From: a virus
Virus record (IMG/VR): IMGVR_UViG_3300049027_000002
Coordinates: 1 to 29,777 of that record
Strand: one strand, 5' to 3'
DNA: 29,777 nucleotides
Part shown: in pieces, positions 1-7,239 of the stretch
Numbering within the stretch: position 1 is the first letter of the stretch
Layout: every line of letters starts with the position of its first letter
Notes under the pieces: model-generated
Told to the model about the DNA's origin: nothing
Seen by the model: only the letters and a program-made list of their open reading frames with translations
Databases searched by the model: none
Program-made: the position numbers and the translations under genes

Positions 1-5
1 TGTTT

Positions 6-662
6 ATGGTGGGTGTAGTTGCTGTGCTTGCAGCTACAGCGGGTACATTGGTCCATTTCCAAGAGCGAAATTATCACACCACTGATACAGTAGTGCAGGT
101 GCTTGTATTCGATAAGGAAGGAAAGCCTCGTGGTCATGGTAGTGGCTCCTATCTCGGTGATGGCGTCTATCTGACAGCAGCTCATGTAACCGCAGGAGAA
201 GGACATACATTTGTAATAAAGCACCAGAATGGATATCAAATCCATGTGCTTGATGTGCGTTCTGATGCTGAACGTGATGTAGCCCTCCTATTTGCAGGTG
301 AAGGAGTTGATCTCATTCCTCCTGTAAATCTATTCTGTGGCTATCGTGGTATAGGTTCTGATGTGTATTCTAAGGGCTATCCAATGTCTCTTGGTCTAGT
401 AGAGACGAAGGGTACAATTGCCTCTGTAGCCTCCCCATGGGCAACATGGAAGAGTGTCTATCGTACTGATGTAGCTCTTGGTCCGGGCATGTCTGGTGGT
501 CCTGTATTCGATGCGTATGGCAATCAGGTGGCAATCAATATTGGTATGGCTCTGATGCCTCTTGGCTTCTCAGCCTCTACTATGGGCCTCAATCTGATTG
601 TACCAACAGTAGAAGTGTGCAACTTCATGACAGAGTTGAAGCACGATGGTAAAGCGTTCTGA
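6..662 (+). CDS. Membrane-anchored trypsin-like serine protease
   Basis: Probable S1-type (chymotrypsin-fold) serine protease of about 218 residues. The catalytic triad is visible: His60 in LTAAHV, Asp91 in RDVALL, Ser163 in GPGMSGGPVFD, with the usual spacing and the GSG strand before the histidine. Residues 2-18 are a hydrophobic run that reads as a signal anchor, so the protease domain is probably exported to the periplasm. Only five bases precede the first ATG, so no ribosome site can be seen and the true start may lie left of the window. Its stop region overlaps the next small membrane-protein gene by 17 bases, suggesting coupled translation. Such proteases are uncommon in phages; target and role (host surface or protein processing, superinfection effect) are unknown. 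The family call is strong, the function open. Confidence 0.85.
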   Translation: MVGVVAVLAATAGTLVHFQERNYHTTDTVVQVLVFDKEGKPRGHGSGSYLGDGVYLTAAHVTAGEGHTFVIKHQNGYQIHVLDVRSDAERDVALLFAGEGVDLIPPVNLFCGYRGIGSDVYSKGYPMSLGLVETKGTIASVASPWATWKSVYRTDVALGPGMSGGPVFDAYGNQVAINIGMALMPLGFSASTMGLNLIVPTVEVCNFMTELKHDGKAF

Positions 663-783
663 TGAAGATTATGAACTCGACCCCAATGTAAATTATTTTA
701 CTAGGGGTCTTGTATTTTGTATATCAATGATTATATGTGTTCCTGTACTGATGTATTTTACAGGTAAAATCATATTTAATTAA
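646..783 (+). CDS. Small single-pass membrane protein, 45 aa
   Basis: An ORF of 45 codons from ATG 646 to TAA 781, overlapping the end of the protease gene in another frame. The first 20 residues are charged (MVKRSDEDYELDPN...), followed by a hydrophobic stretch from about residue 21 to 38 (GLVFCISMIICVPVLMYF) and a short KIIFN tail, as expected for a one-pass inner-membrane peptide. The overlap with the exported protease suggests the two are made together and may meet at the membrane; that is inference. A GTTGAAG stretch a few bases before the ATG is only a weak ribosome site. No family recognised. Confidence 0.6.
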   Translation: MVKRSDEDYELDPNVNYFTRGLVFCISMIICVPVLMYFTGKIIFN

Positions 784-791
784 GGAATGAC

Positions 792-936
792 ATGGGTAAA
801 CAAGCTTTACAGCTTGGTGACTTAGTTGAAAATGGATAATGGCCTAAATCAATCAGCCATTGTCAAAGTGTTAAATGGAAAGGCATCTCATCACAAAGGA
901 TGGAGGAGAGTAGGTAATGGGCACTCCCATAATTAA
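792..936 (+). pseudogene. Frameshifted mini helix-turn-helix ORF (IENR1/NUMOD-like remnant)
   Basis: Two short overlapping ORFs, 792-839 (15 codons, preceded by AAGGA) and 832-936 (34 codons), join into one plausible protein if one copy of the near-tandem AATGGAT/AATGG at 831-842 is removed: a 7-base change restores the frame. The joined product would be about 45 residues. Its second half (NQSAIVKVLNGK...HHKGWRRV) matches the pattern of the small DNA-binding modules found at the ends of homing endonucleases (IENR1/NUMOD type). It overlaps the start of the primase gene. It may be a decayed homing-endonuclease tail or a small regulator broken by the duplication. The family match is by eye only. 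Confidence 0.4.
902..910 (+). promoter_or_regulatory. Ribosome binding site of primase-helicase
   Basis: GGAGGAGAG lies 6 bases before the ATG at 917 and fixes that start. It is among the strongest Shine-Dalgarno matches on the + strand of this window. Confidence 0.75.
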
Positions 937-2659
937 AATGCCCTGTTCCTGTGGAAGTAGGGCGGGGAAACAATGTTTCCTAGAAGATGACGGTCGTATC
1001 ACTGCGTATTGTTTTGCATGTGCCACTTATGACCCCCATCCCTTAGGGAAAGACGCGAACAAAGATACTATTGATCTCCCACCCGCTAAAACTCCCGAAC
1101 AAATTCAGGAAGAAATCGCTGAGGTAAGTGGATATCGATGCGTTGATGTTCAAGAAAAGAGGCTGAGAGCCAAGCACCTAGAGAAATTCTCTATTAAGGT
1201 GGGGCTCTCAGAGGTGGATGGTAAGACGCCAGAAACCATGTACTATCCCTATCGTAAGAAGGGGAAGATAACAGGCTATAAAGTGAAGCTGCTTCCTAAA
1301 GATGGGCAGCCTAAGCGTATCTGGTCTATTGGTGATCTCAAACATAATGAGGAAGGCGATGTTGAGCCTTTCGGATGGCAAGAAGCTATTGCTCATGGTG
1401 GACGTAAGCTAATCATCACAGAAGGTGAAGACGACGCTGTAGCCGTACAGAGTCTCATGGAGAGGCATACGAAGGATGAGTGGAAGGATCATATCCCCGC
1501 TGTCATCTCGCTCTCCCACGGGGCTGGTAATGCCGCTGAGTGCCTATCTAAATGGAAGAAGGAAATCACTGGTCGTTGGCAGGAAATCATTCTGCTATTC
1601 GATATGGATAAAGCTGGAGAGGAAGCTGTACAGAAATGTATGCTAATCATTCCAGAAGCTGTGACAGTGAAGCTTCCATCTAAGGACGCCAATCAGTGTA
1701 TCATTGATGGACGTGCTAAAGCTGCGTTCGAAGCTATTCAGTTTCGAGCGGAGAAGCCTAAGAACTCCCGTCTTGTATTCGGAGACGACCTACACGAAGT
1801 GGCTAAAGAAGAAGCCAAGTATGGCGAGCTATCGTGGCCATGGGAACATCTGAACAAGAAGACTAGAGGCATCCGTCTCGGTGAAACTATCTACATCGGG
1901 GCTGGTGTTAAGATGGGGAAGAGCGAAATTCTTAATGAACTCGCTGCTCACTTCATCAAAGAACATGGCGTGAAAGTGTTCATGGCCAAGCCTGAGGAAG
2001 CTAATAAGAAAACTTATAAGCTGATGGCTGGTAAAATTGTTGGGAGAAGGTTCCATGATCCAGACGTTGAATTTGATTATGAGGCGTATGAAGAAGCTGG
2101 TAAAATCCTTAAGGGTAAGCTGGCTATGGTCAATCTCTATCAGCATCTTGGATGGGATAGCCTTCGTGATGATATTGTCGCTGCTGCTCATTGGGGCGCT
2201 AAGGCGGTATTTATTGATCCGATTACAAACCTCACAAACGGAGTGAACGCAGCAGATGCTAATACAGAACTTCAAAAGATCGCTCAGGATTTGGCTGCAA
2301 TGGCACTTGATCTTAACATTGTTGTCTTTATCTTCTGCCACCTCAAGGCGCCAGATGGGAACATTGCTAAAGAAAAACGTGAAAAATCCTACCGTGAGGG
2401 AAAATATATTGGACTTGGTGTGTGTCCGCACGAACTCGGCGGTGATGTTATATCTAGCCAATTTGCGGGATCAAGAGCGATGATGCGTTCATGTAATATG
2501 ATGCTTGGGCTTGAAGGTAATAAGGATGAGGCACTAGACGATAATGTCAAGAATATTCGCCATCTTGTTCTTCTTGAGGACAGAGAGTTTGGGGAAACCG
2601 GAAGGTTCCCAATCTTCTGGTCAAAGAATACAACTAAGTTCTCGGAGCTTCACGAATGA
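917..2659 (+). CDS. Primase-helicase, T7 gp4-like
   Basis: Bifunctional replication protein that primes lagging-strand synthesis and unwinds DNA ahead of the phage polymerase. Domain order in 580 residues: an N-terminal zinc-binding primase finger (Cys10, Cys12, Cys20, Cys32, Cys35); a Toprim core with the acidic motif ITEGEDD at 168-173 and the DMD pair at Asp229/Asp231; then a RecA-type DnaB/T7 helicase domain with Walker A GAGVKMGKS at 328-336, Walker B VFIDP around Asp434 and a histidine sensor at His475. Length is close to T7 gp4 (566). A strong ribosome site precedes ATG 917. The stop overlaps the HNH gene by ATGA. The last residues, SKNTTKFSELHE, are nearly repeated at the end of that HNH gene, which suggests the HNH gene was inserted into the original 3' end. 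Function is confident from the motifs. Confidence 0.93.
   Translation: MGTPIIKMPCSCGSRAGKQCFLEDDGRITAYCFACATYDPHPLGKDANKDTIDLPPAKTPEQIQEEIAEVSGYRCVDVQEKRLRAKHLEKFSIKVGLSEVDGKTPETMYYPYRKKGKITGYKVKLLPKDGQPKRIWSIGDLKHNEEGDVEPFGWQEAIAHGGRKLIITEGEDDAVAVQSLMERHTKDEWKDHIPAVISLSHGAGNAAECLSKWKKEITGRWQEIILLFDMDKAGEEAVQKCMLIIPEAVTVKLPSKDANQCIIDGRAKAAFEAIQFRAEKPKNSRLVFGDDLHEVAKEEAKYGELSWPWEHLNKKTRGIRLGETIYIGAGVKMGKSEILNELAAHFIKEHGVKVFMAKPEEANKKTYKLMAGKIVGRRFHDPDVEFDYEAYEEAGKILKGKLAMVNLYQHLGWDSLRDDIVAAAHWGAKAVFIDPITNLTNGVNAADANTELQKIAQDLAAMALDLNIVVFIFCHLKAPDGNIAKEKREKSYREGKYIGLGVCPHELGGDVISSQFAGSRAMMRSCNMMLGLEGNKDEALDDNVKNIRHLVLLEDREFGETGRFPIFWSKNTTKFSELHE
2624..2659 (+). repeat. Tail-coding repeat, copy 1 (end of primase-helicase)
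   Basis: Codons for KNTTKFSELHE plus stop. By hand alignment 24 of 33 bases match copy 2 at 3112-3144 (one codon, cac, is absent there), and both copies end in GAATGA overlapping the next gene's ATG. Read as target-site material duplicated or re-created during HNH insertion. Confidence 0.6.
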
Positions 2660-3144
2660 AACTTACACTAGAGTATCTTAAAAATAATTACTATTATTGG
2701 TGTGGCAGGTTGTGGTGGATTTCTACTCAAACACCTGTGGGCACTAGGAGTGAGCATAATGGTAAAATCTACCTTAAGATTAACATCAAAGGTGAGATGC
2801 ATTATGTTCACAGACTAATATTCTGGTTAGAAAAAGGATATCTGCCAGAGCTGGTTGACCACGAAGATCAGAATACCTTAAACAATTCCATAGACAATCT
2901 TAGGGATATTAGTCATAGTCACAATCTACTAAACGCTAAGGTGAAATCAAATAATATTTCTGGAGTTACAGGGGTAAGATGGAATAAAAAGGCTAAGAAA
3001 TGGGTAGCTCGTGTAAGCTTTAGGCGCAAGGAATATCATTTAGGGTGTTTCGGCAAATTTGAAGATGCCGTGCAAGCTAGACAAGATAAAGTTGAAGAGT
3101 TCTTTAGAAACAAGAACACAACACTATTTTCGGAATTGGAATGA
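2656..3144 (+). CDS. HNH homing-type endonuclease with AP2 DNA-binding domain
   Basis: A 162-residue free-standing HNH endonuclease of the phage homing type. The HNH core spans about residues 50-92: HR at 52-53, LVDHEDQNTLNNSIDNLR at 66-83 with His69 and the asparagines that complete the fold. Residues 101-142 form an AP2-like DNA-binding domain (GVTGVRWNKKAKKW...HLGCFG). The start overlaps the primase-helicase stop (ATGA) and the stop overlaps the sigma-factor start in the same manner. Residues 151-162 (RNKNTTLFSELE) repeat the primase-helicase C-terminus, so this looks like a selfish gene that entered the 3' end of the helicase gene and kept reading into the displaced tail, preserving coupling to the next gene. 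Its AT-rich codons differ somewhat from its neighbours. Confidence 0.88.
   Translation: MKLTLEYLKNNYYYWCGRLWWISTQTPVGTRSEHNGKIYLKINIKGEMHYVHRLIFWLEKGYLPELVDHEDQNTLNNSIDNLRDISHSHNLLNAKVKSNNISGVTGVRWNKKAKKWVARVSFRRKEYHLGCFGKFEDAVQARQDKVEEFFRNKNTTLFSELE
3112..3144 (+). repeat. Tail-coding repeat, copy 2 (end of HNH gene)
   Basis: Codons for KNTTLFSELE plus stop, matching the primase-helicase tail at 2624-2659. The changed bases are mostly at third codon positions, which suggests the peptide sequence was kept under selection or that the copies came from different phage alleles. Confidence 0.6.
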
Positions 3145-3644
3145 TGACTAGAGACGAAGCAATTACTACCTTCTATAAGAAGAATTATAAACATCTAGTC
3201 AATCGTATGGTGGGGCGTGTTCCTAACAACTCTCATGCTATTGCTGAGGAAGTGGTGCAGGATGCCTTTGTTAGAGCATTGGAATACTGGCGTACATTTG
3301 ACCAGAGCAGAGAGATTGCCCCTTGGTTCAATCGTATTCTAGCCTTCTCCCTTCGTGAAACTATTCGTAAGGAAAATGGTGGTCCTCTATCTCTAGATGA
3401 TGAAGACCAGTTTCTTGAACCATTCGTATTGAATGATGATATTGATATTCCTCCAGATATTGTTCGTATTGTACAGAAGGCTATCAGTGAACAGCCTAAT
3501 GATAAGAGGGAGGTGCTACATATGTTCTTCAACCTTGGTATGAAGACTAGGGAGATTGAAGAATGTACCAATCTCAATCATTCTAACATCCGACAGATCA
3601 TTAGACGCTTTCGGATTAAGTGGGAAGATGAAAATATTTTTTGA
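3141..3644 (+). CDS. ECF-type RNA polymerase sigma factor
   Basis: A 167-residue protein with the two-domain plan of an extracytoplasmic-function sigma factor. Residues 10-78 match sigma region 2 (AEEVVQDAFVRALEYW, then PWFNRILAFSLRETIRKE), which contacts the core polymerase and the -10 element. Residues 114-160 match region 4 (EQPNDKREVLHMFF, then a helix-turn-helix NLGMKTREIEECTNLNHSNIRQI), which reads the -35 element. Regions 1 and 3 are absent, as in ECF factors. The start is ATG 3141 or ATG 3144, coupled to the upstream stop. No phage RNA polymerase is seen in the window, so the likely role is to redirect the host polymerase to later phage promoters; that role is inference. An unrelated host-derived regulator is the alternative. 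Confidence 0.82.
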   Translation: MMTRDEAITTFYKKNYKHLVNRMVGRVPNNSHAIAEEVVQDAFVRALEYWRTFDQSREIAPWFNRILAFSLRETIRKENGGPLSLDDEDQFLEPFVLNDDIDIPPDIVRIVQKAISEQPNDKREVLHMFFNLGMKTREIEECTNLNHSNIRQIIRRFRIKWEDENIF

Positions 3645-3714
3645 AATCTGTAACAGAATGCTCGGTTTGGGCATAATAGTAGCTGTTCTTTTAATTTTGG
3701 TGATGGTGATATGA
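3628..3714 (+). CDS. Tiny membrane peptide, 28 aa
   Basis: An ORF of 28 codons from ATG 3628 to TGA 3712, overlapping the sigma-factor gene's end and sharing ATGA with the next start. After a short polar head (MKIFFEICNR) it is a continuous hydrophobic run, residues 11-28 (MLGLGIIVAVLLILVMVI), as in a single transmembrane helix. The two-sided overlaps match the style of the real genes around it and are the main support. Function unknown; small size and a poorly spaced ribosome site keep confidence moderate. Confidence 0.5.
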   Translation: MKIFFEICNRMLGLGIIVAVLLILVMVI

Positions 3715-4229
3715 AAGACATCTGGGTTATTAGTGACACGCATTTCTACCATGACAATATCATCAAATATTGTGGGCGTCCTTTTTCAAACGCCAAGGAA
3801 ATGAATGAGTATATAGTGGAAATGTGGAACTCCACTGTAAAAGATGGTGACAAGGTCTATCATCTAGGGGATGTGTATATGGGAAATCATGAAGGGCAGG
3901 TTGAACGCCTCCTATCATCCCTCAAAGGACAGAAGCGCCTCGTTCTCGGCAACCATGACAATGGAAAGGATCAAATCCTACAGCGAGTATTCAAAAAGAT
4001 TGATGTCTGGCGTATGTTCCCTGAGTTCGGATTGCTTCTCACCCATGTTCCAGTTCACGAGAGCAGTTTGTTCCGTGGAGCAACTGGAAATGAAGAAAAT
4101 CCCCCTAAGCTACTAAACATTCATGGGCATATTCATGAGAAGGAAAGCCCTTCAAAAGATCATAGGTGTGTCTGTGTAGAGCAGATTAATTATACACCAA
4201 TCAACATTGAGGAATTGAGGATGAAGTGA
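3711..4229 (+). CDS. Calcineurin-like metallophosphoesterase
   Basis: A 172-residue two-metal phosphoesterase. The family motifs occur in order: SDTH with Asp9 and His11, LGDV with Asp54, GNHD at 80-83, TH at 111-112 and GHIH at 139-142, covering all metal ligands. Length fits single-domain phage and YfcE-like members. The substrate cannot be read from the sequence; candidates are nucleotide or nucleic-acid phosphoesters or a host signalling nucleotide. The gene sits between the sigma factor and the DNA polymerase, with ATGA and GTGA overlaps on its two sides, so it is expressed with the replication set. Confidence 0.87.
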   Translation: MKDIWVISDTHFYHDNIIKYCGRPFSNAKEMNEYIVEMWNSTVKDGDKVYHLGDVYMGNHEGQVERLLSSLKGQKRLVLGNHDNGKDQILQRVFKKIDVWRMFPEFGLLLTHVPVHESSLFRGATGNEENPPKLLNIHGHIHEKESPSKDHRCVCVEQINYTPINIEELRMK

Positions 4230-6085
4230 ATAATGGTTTCGTTCTAGATTTGGAAGGCGACAGCCTAACACCAACTAAGATTTGGTGTATCGCTGCACAC
4301 AACCTCACCACCAATAAATCTCGTGACACTATTGACTACGACGATATGCGTAAGCTGCTAGAGAAGGCAGACTATCTCGTTATGCACAATGGCATGAGAT
4401 TTGACGCAGTGGTGATGGAGGATATCCTTGGCGTTAAAATCAAAGCCAAGATTGTAGACACACTAGCCCTCTCTTGGTATCTCTATCCTGAACGCCTACA
4501 ACATGGCCTAGAGGGATGGGGTGAAGAGTTTGGTATCCCTAAGCCTCCTATCATTCGTTGGGATGATCCTGACATGATAGAGGAATACAGACATAGGTGC
4601 AGAGAAGATGTTAAGATCAACCTCAAGCTATGGAAGAAAATCTGGGCACACCTACTCCTACTTTACGGAAGTGAAGAGGAAGCATGGAGGTTCATTGACT
4701 ACCTCATGTTCAAGATGGACTGTGCCCGTGAACAGGAACGAAGTAAATGGAAGCTTGACATAGAACTATGTACCACTTCTCTAGAACAGCTTGAGAAAGA
4801 CAAAGAGAAGGCCGTACAGGGGCTTATTGAGGCTATGCCTAGTGTTCCTATCATTCAGAAGAAATCTCGTCCAGCGAAGCCCTATAAGGCAAATGGCGAC
4901 TATTCTGTTCAAGGGGCATTGTGGTTTAAACTTCTACGTGAGAGAGGTTTACCGACTGACTATGATGGTGAAGTGGATATTGTCAAGGGAGAGGTTCCCG
5001 GCAATCCAAATTCATCTAAGCAAGTTAAGGATTGGCTCACCAGTAAAGGCTGGAAGCCACAGACATTCAAATATGTAAAGGATGAAGATGGAACGACTAG
5101 AGCAATTCCTCAAATCAATCAGGAGCACGGCGCTGGCATATGCCCTTCTATCGTTATGCTATATGATCATAGCCCTGAGTTTCGTCTTCTGGAAGGATTG
5201 GGTGTGGTTAGCCACCGTATTTCTATTCTTCGCGGCTTTCTTGATGCTGTTGACGGAGATCAGTGCGTCCAAGCCCAAATCGCCGGACTAACTAACACAC
5301 TACGCTTCAAACATAAAACTGTTGTTAATCTCCCTAAGGTGAATAAACCATATGGAGACATCATCCGTGGATGTCTAATCACTCCCGACGGATATGAATT
5401 ATGTGGGAGTGATATGGCCTCTCTTGAAGATCGGCTTAAACAACACTATCTCTATCCCCTCGATCCAGAATATGTCAAGCAAATGATGACCGATGATTTC
5501 GATCCTCATCTTGATCTAGCTCTATTGGCTAAGGAAGTGACGCAGGAACAGGTAGACAAGTATAAGTCGGGTGAAGATAAATCAATCAAGCCTATTCGAG
5601 ATATCTTCAAGAATGGTAACTACGCATGTCAGTATGGTGCTGGTCCAGCTAGACTAGCTCTCACCGCTAACATTTCTCTCAAGAAAGCTGAACAAGTATG
5701 GAAGACATATTGGGAGAAGAATTGGGCTATCAAGAAGGTGGCCGAACAACAGGAAGTGAAAACAGTTAAGAATCAAATGTGGCTCAAAAATCCTATAAAC
5801 AATTTTTGGTATAGTTTGCGCTACGAAAAGGATATTTTCTCCACATTGGTTCAAGGTAGTGCCTCGTATGTATTCGATCTTTGGGTTGAGACATTCAGGA
5901 AGAAACGCCCACAGCTTACAGGTCAGTTCCATGATGAAGTGGTACTGTGTGTAAAGAAGGGCTTTAGAGAACAGTGCGAGAAGCTTCTACGTGATGCTAT
6001 TGCAGAAGTAAACAATCAACTTAAACTTAACCGGGAGCTTGGGATCGATGTCCAGTTCGGAGACAGATACTCAGAAATCCATTGA
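4226..6085 (+). CDS. Family A DNA polymerase with 3'-5' proofreading domain
   Basis: Replicative DNA polymerase of the T7/Pol I family, 619 residues (T7 gp5 has 704). The proofreading domain shows Exo I at Asp8/Glu10 (LDLEGD), Exo II around Asp60 (HNGMRFD) and Exo III near Asp128 (CREDVKINLKLW). The polymerase domain has motif A at 394-403 (CGSDMASLED, metal ligand Asp396), motif B at about 456-473 (PIRDIFKNGNYACQYGAG) and motif C HDEVV with Asp570. No 5' nuclease domain is fused; that activity is encoded separately at 7543-8433. The start is GTG 4226, overlapping the previous TGA, with GAGGATGAA just upstream. It likely works with the primase-helicase and the SSB-like protein. Confidence 0.93.
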   Translation: MNNGFVLDLEGDSLTPTKIWCIAAHNLTTNKSRDTIDYDDMRKLLEKADYLVMHNGMRFDAVVMEDILGVKIKAKIVDTLALSWYLYPERLQHGLEGWGEEFGIPKPPIIRWDDPDMIEEYRHRCREDVKINLKLWKKIWAHLLLLYGSEEEAWRFIDYLMFKMDCAREQERSKWKLDIELCTTSLEQLEKDKEKAVQGLIEAMPSVPIIQKKSRPAKPYKANGDYSVQGALWFKLLRERGLPTDYDGEVDIVKGEVPGNPNSSKQVKDWLTSKGWKPQTFKYVKDEDGTTRAIPQINQEHGAGICPSIVMLYDHSPEFRLLEGLGVVSHRISILRGFLDAVDGDQCVQAQIAGLTNTLRFKHKTVVNLPKVNKPYGDIIRGCLITPDGYELCGSDMASLEDRLKQHYLYPLDPEYVKQMMTDDFDPHLDLALLAKEVTQEQVDKYKSGEDKSIKPIRDIFKNGNYACQYGAGPARLALTANISLKKAEQVWKTYWEKNWAIKKVAEQQEVKTVKNQMWLKNPINNFWYSLRYEKDIFSTLVQGSASYVFDLWVETFRKKRPQLTGQFHDEVVLCVKKGFREQCEKLLRDAIAEVNNQLKLNRELGIDVQFGDRYSEIH

Positions 6086-6242
6086 TGTAGTATATGTGTT
6101 ACAATCTTACGACGATGGAATTATATCAATTTATGATGATAAAGAAGTAGCCATGTCAGCTAGAGTTACATATGCCGATATTGGCACTTACTCTTGGTCG
6201 GACACATTTGTAACACCTATTAAAATTAACAAAGGAAATTAA
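6048..6242 (+). CDS. Small hypothetical protein, 64 aa
   Basis: Begins inside the end of the polymerase gene and runs to just before the SSB-like gene. A TTG at 6039 would give three more residues, but ATG 6048 lies 9 bases after GGGAG and is preferred. The product (MSSSETDTQKSIDVVYVLQSYDDG...) is soluble and mixed in charge, with no recognised motif. It fills the otherwise empty space between two clear genes and the frame stays open throughout, so it is probably real. Confidence 0.6.
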   Translation: MSSSETDTQKSIDVVYVLQSYDDGIISIYDDKEVAMSARVTYADIGTYSWSDTFVTPIKINKGN

Positions 6243-6244
6243 TA

Positions 6245-7000
6245 ATGGCTCTTAACGCTAAAGAAGTAGCATACAATAACACCAATCGTGTTGAACAGCC
6301 AGCACTTGAAGCTGGCACTTATCCCACTCGTCTCGTACAGGTTATTGATCTTGGTGTACAGGAACAGCAGCCTTTCAAGGGGGAACCTAAGCCTCCGGCT
6401 CAGGAAATCATGACCACATATGAATTCGTAGATGAATTCCTTAAGGATGAAGATGGAAACGATATTGAAGATAAGCCGCGTTGGCTTTCAGAAAACTTTG
6501 TCCTTCACAATCTCGACAGTGAGCTTGCTAAGTCAACTAAGCGTTATCTTGCTCTTGATCCTAACGTGGAGATGGGTGGCGACTGGACCGCTCTCACTGG
6601 TCGGCCAGCTATGGTAACTATTGTCCAGAACAAGGGCACTGGTAAGAATGCAGGACGTACGTTTGAGAAGATTGTCTCTACGTCGTCTATGACAGCCAAG
6701 ATGGCTTCTAAGATTGAAGACCTTAAGAACCCTCCGAAGGTGTTCGATCAGTCCGATCTTTCCACTGTAGACATCTATTTCACCCTGCCTGAGTGGCTTC
6801 GTAAGAAGATTGCCGAGGGGCTGGAATGGGAAGGTAGTCCGATGGCTAAGGCTGTCGCCAATTTCAAGAAGGAAGACGTTGAGGATGCCAAGAAAAGCAA
6901 CACTAAGAAGGGCAGCACAAAGAAGGCAGCAGATGCCGACGAAGACGACGACGCTCCCTTTGAAACAGCAGGCCCAGACGAAGGTGACGGTGACTGGTAA
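6245..7000 (+). CDS. Single-stranded DNA-binding protein, acidic-tail type
   Basis: A 251-residue protein read as the phage SSB. The front two thirds are a mixed alpha/beta body; a Lys-rich linker follows (KKSNTKKGSTKK, about 215-226), then a strongly acidic end finishing in DEGDGDW. An acidic tail with a terminal aromatic residue is a hallmark of T7 gp2.5 and bacterial SSB, where it recruits polymerase and helicase. Position directly after the polymerase and before the exonuclease supports this. AAAGGAAA precedes ATG 6245. No direct fold motif can be seen by eye, so the call rests on the tail and context. Confidence 0.65.
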   Translation: MALNAKEVAYNNTNRVEQPALEAGTYPTRLVQVIDLGVQEQQPFKGEPKPPAQEIMTTYEFVDEFLKDEDGNDIEDKPRWLSENFVLHNLDSELAKSTKRYLALDPNVEMGGDWTALTGRPAMVTIVQNKGTGKNAGRTFEKIVSTSSMTAKMASKIEDLKNPPKVFDQSDLSTVDIYFTLPEWLRKKIAEGLEWEGSPMAKAVANFKKEDVEDAKKSNTKKGSTKKAADADEDDDAPFETAGPDEGDGDW

Positions 7001-7239
7001 TGAAGATCGAATTTAAGACACGAACCCGCTCTTATGAGGATGAAGAATGCCATATCGTTTTGGTTAATGGAAAAACTCGCCTACTACAGTGGGAGGGTAT
7101 TGAACCAGAAGATGTACGTTTCTATCGCGACCTTGAGAGTCCGCATGGATGCGAGAATATCATCAAGGAAGTTATCGAAGCAGTTAAGGCTGGGGAAGAA
7201 ATTGAAATCATTCACAGTGATGAGGAAGATAACGATTAA
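7000..7239 (+). CDS. Small acidic hypothetical protein, 79 aa
   Basis: Joined to the SSB-like gene by a TAATG overlap and to the next gene in the same way. The product is soluble, with a strongly acidic end (EEIEIIHSDEEDND). No motif recognised. It may be a small accessory or inhibitor protein of the replication set. Tight coupling on both sides supports that it is expressed. Confidence 0.65.
   Translation: MKIEFKTRTRSYEDEECHIVLVNGKTRLLQWEGIEPEDVRFYRDLESPHGCENIIKEVIEAVKAGEEIEIIHSDEEDND

Noticed and set aside
663-916. Promoter in the AT-rich stretch before the primase
   Set aside because: Only weak -10-like sequences; no convincing pair of boxes.
1829-2461. 210-codon open frame on the - strand within the primase-helicase
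   Set aside because: Opposite strand to the helicase motifs; composition is not protein-like.
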